64,000 bases of DNA from Massilia atriviolacea (lineage in GTDB: Bacteria > Pseudomonadota > Gammaproteobacteria > Burkholderiales > Burkholderiaceae_D). Shown piece by piece: positions 61,696 to 64,000 of this stretch. The position numbers and the translations under genes are program-made. The notes beneath the pieces are model-generated. The model made no database searches, had not been told where the DNA came from, and saw only the letters and a program-made list of their open reading frames with translations. Where the stretch lies: NCBI RefSeq assembly GCF_003953935.1, contig NZ_RXLQ01000001.1, forward strand, positions 1 to 64,000. Reading direction: 5' to 3'. Within the stretch, counting starts at the first letter, position 1; each line of letters opens with the position of its first letter.

Positions 61696-63288
61696 ATGAA
61701 ATTACGGAACAAGATGGCGTTGTGCATGGTGATCGTTTTCAGCCTGTTCACGATTGCGCTCGGGGTGGCGATTTCAGGCATGCAGAACGCGACCACCAAG
61801 TTCGAAATGTTCATCAAGCAAGACCAGGCCTTCCTCGGCGCCAGCACCAGCCTGTATGCCCAGGGCTTGCAGATGGGGCAGGCGCTGCGCAACATCATCC
61901 TGGCTCCCGAGAACCAGCAGGGCTACAAGAACCTGAGCGCGGCGCGCGACGAATTCCGCAAGGCGCACGGCACGGCGGTCGAACTGGCCAAGGACGATCC
62001 GGCGGTCTCGCAGACGCTGGCAAAACTGAAAACCCTGCACGAGCGCCAGACCGAGATCCAGGCCGCCGTGGTCGCGCTGGCCAAGGCCGACCAGGCCGCC
62101 GCGATCAAGAAACTCAACGCCGACGAAACGCCGCTGTGGCGCCAGATGCGCGGCGACCTGCTGGAACTGATCAAGTCCAAGAATGGCGCGGTCGACGCCG
62201 CCAAGGGCGAACTGTCGAGCCAGACGCGCGCCACCCTGATCCTGAGCCTGACCCTGGCGGCCGGCGCCGTGCTGCTGGGCGCCGGCATCGCTTTCTGGCT
62301 GACCCGCAACGTGATGCACCAGCTCGGCGGCGAGCCGCACTACGCCGCCGACATCGCCGGTTCGATCGCGGCCGGCGACCTGACGGTCGAGATCGTGGTC
62401 GATGCCGACGCCGATCCCGACAGCCTGATGGTTGCCATGCGCACCATGCAGCAAAGCCTGGCCGCGCTGGTGATGAAGGTCAGGGCCGGCACCGACACGA
62501 TCTCGACCGCGTCGAGCGAAATCGCGGCCGGCAATATGGACCTGTCCGGACGCACGGAAGAGCAGGCCAGTTCGCTGGAAGAAACGGCGGCCTCGATGGA
62601 AGAGCTGACCACCACCGTCCAGCACAATACCGACAGCGTGCGCCAGGCCAACACCCTGGCCACGGCCGCCTCCGACGTGGCGATGCGCGGCGGCCAGGTG
62701 GTGGCCGAAGTGGTCGGCACCATGGGCTCGATCAACGAATCGGCGCGGCGCATTGCCGACATCATCGGCGTGATCGACGGCATCGCCTTCCAGACCAATA
62801 TCCTGGCGCTGAACGCGGCGGTGGAAGCGGCGCGCGCCGGCGAGCAGGGACGCGGCTTCGCGGTGGTGGCCACCGAAGTGCGCAACCTGGCCCAGCGCAG
62901 CGCGGCGGCCGCGCGCGAGATCAAGGGACTGATCGGCGACTCGGTCGAGAAGGTCGAGGCCGGAAGCAAGCTGGTCGACGCGGCCGGCACGACCATGAAG
63001 GAAGTGGTCGACAGCGTGCGCCGCGTGACCGACATCATGGCCGAGATCACCACCGCCGGGCAGGAACAGAGCGCCGGCATCGTGCAGGTGAACCAGGCGA
63101 TCGCGCAGATGGACAAGGTGACCCAGCAAAACGCGGCGCTGGTCGAGCAGGCCGCCGCCGCGGCGGCCTCGATGCAGGATCAGGCGCGCGAGCTGAGCGC
63201 CGTCGTGGGAACCTTCAACGTGGGCGGGCTGGCGCCGGCCTCGCGCAGCCTGGCGACCCGCGCCAGGCCGGTGCCCGCCTTGCGCTAG
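61696..63288 (+). CDS. Methyl-accepting chemotaxis protein
   Basis: A 530-residue chemoreceptor; ATG 61696 (MKLRNKMALCMVIVFSLFT) is preferred over ATG 61681. It has two membrane helices enclosing a four-helix-bundle ligand domain of about 150 residues, then HAMP, then a signalling domain with the conserved hairpin tip IIGVIDGIAFQTNILALNAAVEAARAGEQGRGFAVVA. Adaptation regions and a C-terminal extension of about 25 residues follow, without a CheR-binding pentapeptide. The ligand is unknown; the sox genes upstream make a sulfur compound thinkable but unproven. Confidence 0.92.
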   Translation: MKLRNKMALCMVIVFSLFTIALGVAISGMQNATTKFEMFIKQDQAFLGASTSLYAQGLQMGQALRNIILAPENQQGYKNLSAARDEFRKAHGTAVELAKDDPAVSQTLAKLKTLHERQTEIQAAVVALAKADQAAAIKKLNADETPLWRQMRGDLLELIKSKNGAVDAAKGELSSQTRATLILSLTLAAGAVLLGAGIAFWLTRNVMHQLGGEPHYAADIAGSIAAGDLTVEIVVDADADPDSLMVAMRTMQQSLAALVMKVRAGTDTISTASSEIAAGNMDLSGRTEEQASSLEETAASMEELTTTVQHNTDSVRQANTLATAASDVAMRGGQVVAEVVGTMGSINESARRIADIIGVIDGIAFQTNILALNAAVEAARAGEQGRGFAVVATEVRNLAQRSAAAAREIKGLIGDSVEKVEAGSKLVDAAGTTMKEVVDSVRRVTDIMAEITTAGQEQSAGIVQVNQAIAQMDKVTQQNAALVEQAAAAAASMQDQARELSAVVGTFNVGGLAPASRSLATRARPVPALR

Positions 63289-63722
63289 GCGTCCTCAGGA
63301 TCGTCGAGATAGCCGCGTTCGCGTGCCAGCGGCTGGTTCTCGAACAGCGCCATCGCCGTTGCCATGCGCCTGAAGCCGAATTTGCGGTAGAACGGCTCCT
63401 TGCCAGGCACCGCGTACAGCAGGATCTTCTTGTGCCCCTGCGACAGCGCCACCAGGCGGGCGACGATCTGCTTGCCCAGGCCGCTGCCCTGGTAGTCCGG
63501 CAACACCGCGATATCGCACAGGTAGGAGGTGTCGATGCCGTCGGCCAGGGCGCGTCCCACGCCGACGATCCGGCCATGCTCGCGCACCAGGCAGCGGTAG
63601 CGGCTGTTGGCGAACACGATTGCCAGTTCGGCGGCGGGTTTGTCGCCGAGCGCGATCCGGTACAGCGCCGACAGTTCCTCCCAGTCGATCCCGTCGAGCG
63701 ATTCCGTCCATTCCAGTGCCAT
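63285..63722 (-). CDS. GNAT-family N-acetyltransferase
   Basis: A 145-residue protein starting at 63722 (MALEWTESLDGIDWEEL). The acetyl-CoA loop is in DIAVLPDYQGSGLGKQIVARLV, followed by YAVPGKEPFYRKFGFRRM. The substrate is unknown. Its end overlaps the end of the convergent chemoreceptor gene by 4 bases. Confidence 0.85.
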   Translation of the reverse strand: MALEWTESLDGIDWEELSALYRIALGDKPAAELAIVFANSRYRCLVREHGRIVGVGRALADGIDTSYLCDIAVLPDYQGSGLGKQIVARLVALSQGHKKILLYAVPGKEPFYRKFGFRRMATAMALFENQPLARERGYLDDPEDA

Positions 63723-63902
63723 GCGAGCCTCTCTCCGTCCAATGGTCCACAATTGCGGCGATCAGCCGTGTGCGCGATTATAGTGGTGGGAGAGGGTTCG
63801 CCGCTTCCGCTTTACATTCCGTAGCCGTATGTGCGGTAGTCCGGGGTGAAGATCCTCCGGAATTGCGCCAGATGGCGGGAATAGCCGCATCCGGTCAAGT
63901 AC

Positions 63903-64000
63903 TTAGTGGCTCATCCTGGCTTTGACCGGCGGGCTGTAAAACACGCTCCCGAACAGGATCTTCGGCCAGTGCCTGACGTGATTGAAACGCAGTTCCTTGT
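63903..64000 (-). CDS. 3' end of an unidentified gene
   Basis: The minus strand reads an open frame from the window edge to a TAA at 63905-63903, ending KELRFNHVRHWPKILFGSVF and then YSPPVKARMSH. Basic and aromatic, it looks like the tail of a real protein, but 31 residues are too few for a family call. Confidence 0.45.
   Translation of the reverse strand, partial: KELRFNHVRHWPKILFGSVFYSPPVKARMSH

Overview
The window is a high-GC chromosomal stretch. Its gene content suggests a betaproteobacterium of the Oxalobacteraceae (Massilia, Duganella or Telluria type). The clues are a complete soxCDYZAXB cluster, FisR-PDO-SQR sulfide detoxification, DUF4214 and HAF-repeat proteins, a secreted GH18 chitinase and a dense set of PAS/CHASE sensor kinases. 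This assignment is inferred from gene content; no rRNA or tRNA gene was seen.

Layout. 1-4723: the most unusual locus. It holds the end of an HlyD-type adaptor, an enzyme-like protein carrying a double-glycine leader and a Tlde1/DUF2778 peptidoglycan-attacking domain, two related signal-peptide proteins (likely immunity) and a C39-peptidase ABC exporter. 4759-7834: a CusRS/HprRS-type two-component system divergent from a DUF336 gene and a periplasmic HiuH, with a palindromic operator between. 7835-12759: PstS, a WGR-domain DNA ligase, a thioesterase and an amino-acid permease. 13000-21850: a DUF4214 protein, an M48 lipoprotein protease, the molybdenum aldehyde dehydrogenase PaoABC, a JmjC-like oxygenase and a methyltransferase. 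21964-25053: a CHASE-PAS hybrid kinase.

25279-29200 is an accessory island, visibly richer in A+T. It has a Septu-like ATPase plus HNH nuclease pair, a frameshifted IS5-type transposase remnant, two small genes and a dehydrogenase fragment. 29364-34511: Rnk, an SRPBCC protein, a LysR regulator and two convergent PAS kinases ending in a shared 9-bp tandem repeat. 34652-39098: fisR divergent from pdo-sqr-tauE, with a textbook sigma-54 promoter and twin palindromes. 39216-48110: a TonB-C/parvulin fusion, chitinase, a LivK-like binding protein, a HAF-repeat protein, two duplicated coiled-coil membrane proteins and a Fur-regulated siderophore receptor. 48218-52365: PolB, a DUF302 lipoprotein, a small membrane ORF and a LysR regulator. 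52482-61475: an ArsR repressor followed by soxCDYZAXB, a thioredoxin, a metallo-beta-lactamase and a DsrE protein. 61696-64000: a chemoreceptor, an acetyltransferase and the 3' end of an unidentified gene.

Two sulfur modules sit about 13 kb apart. SQR and PDO would turn sulfide into sulfite under FisR control, and the Sox proteins would oxidise thiosulfate in the periplasm under the ArsR protein. The first 4.7 kb looks like a contact-free antibacterial weapon: a type I-exported cell-wall enzyme with its own immunity. The AAA-HNH pair looks like phage defence. These functional readings come from motifs and gene context and have not been tested.
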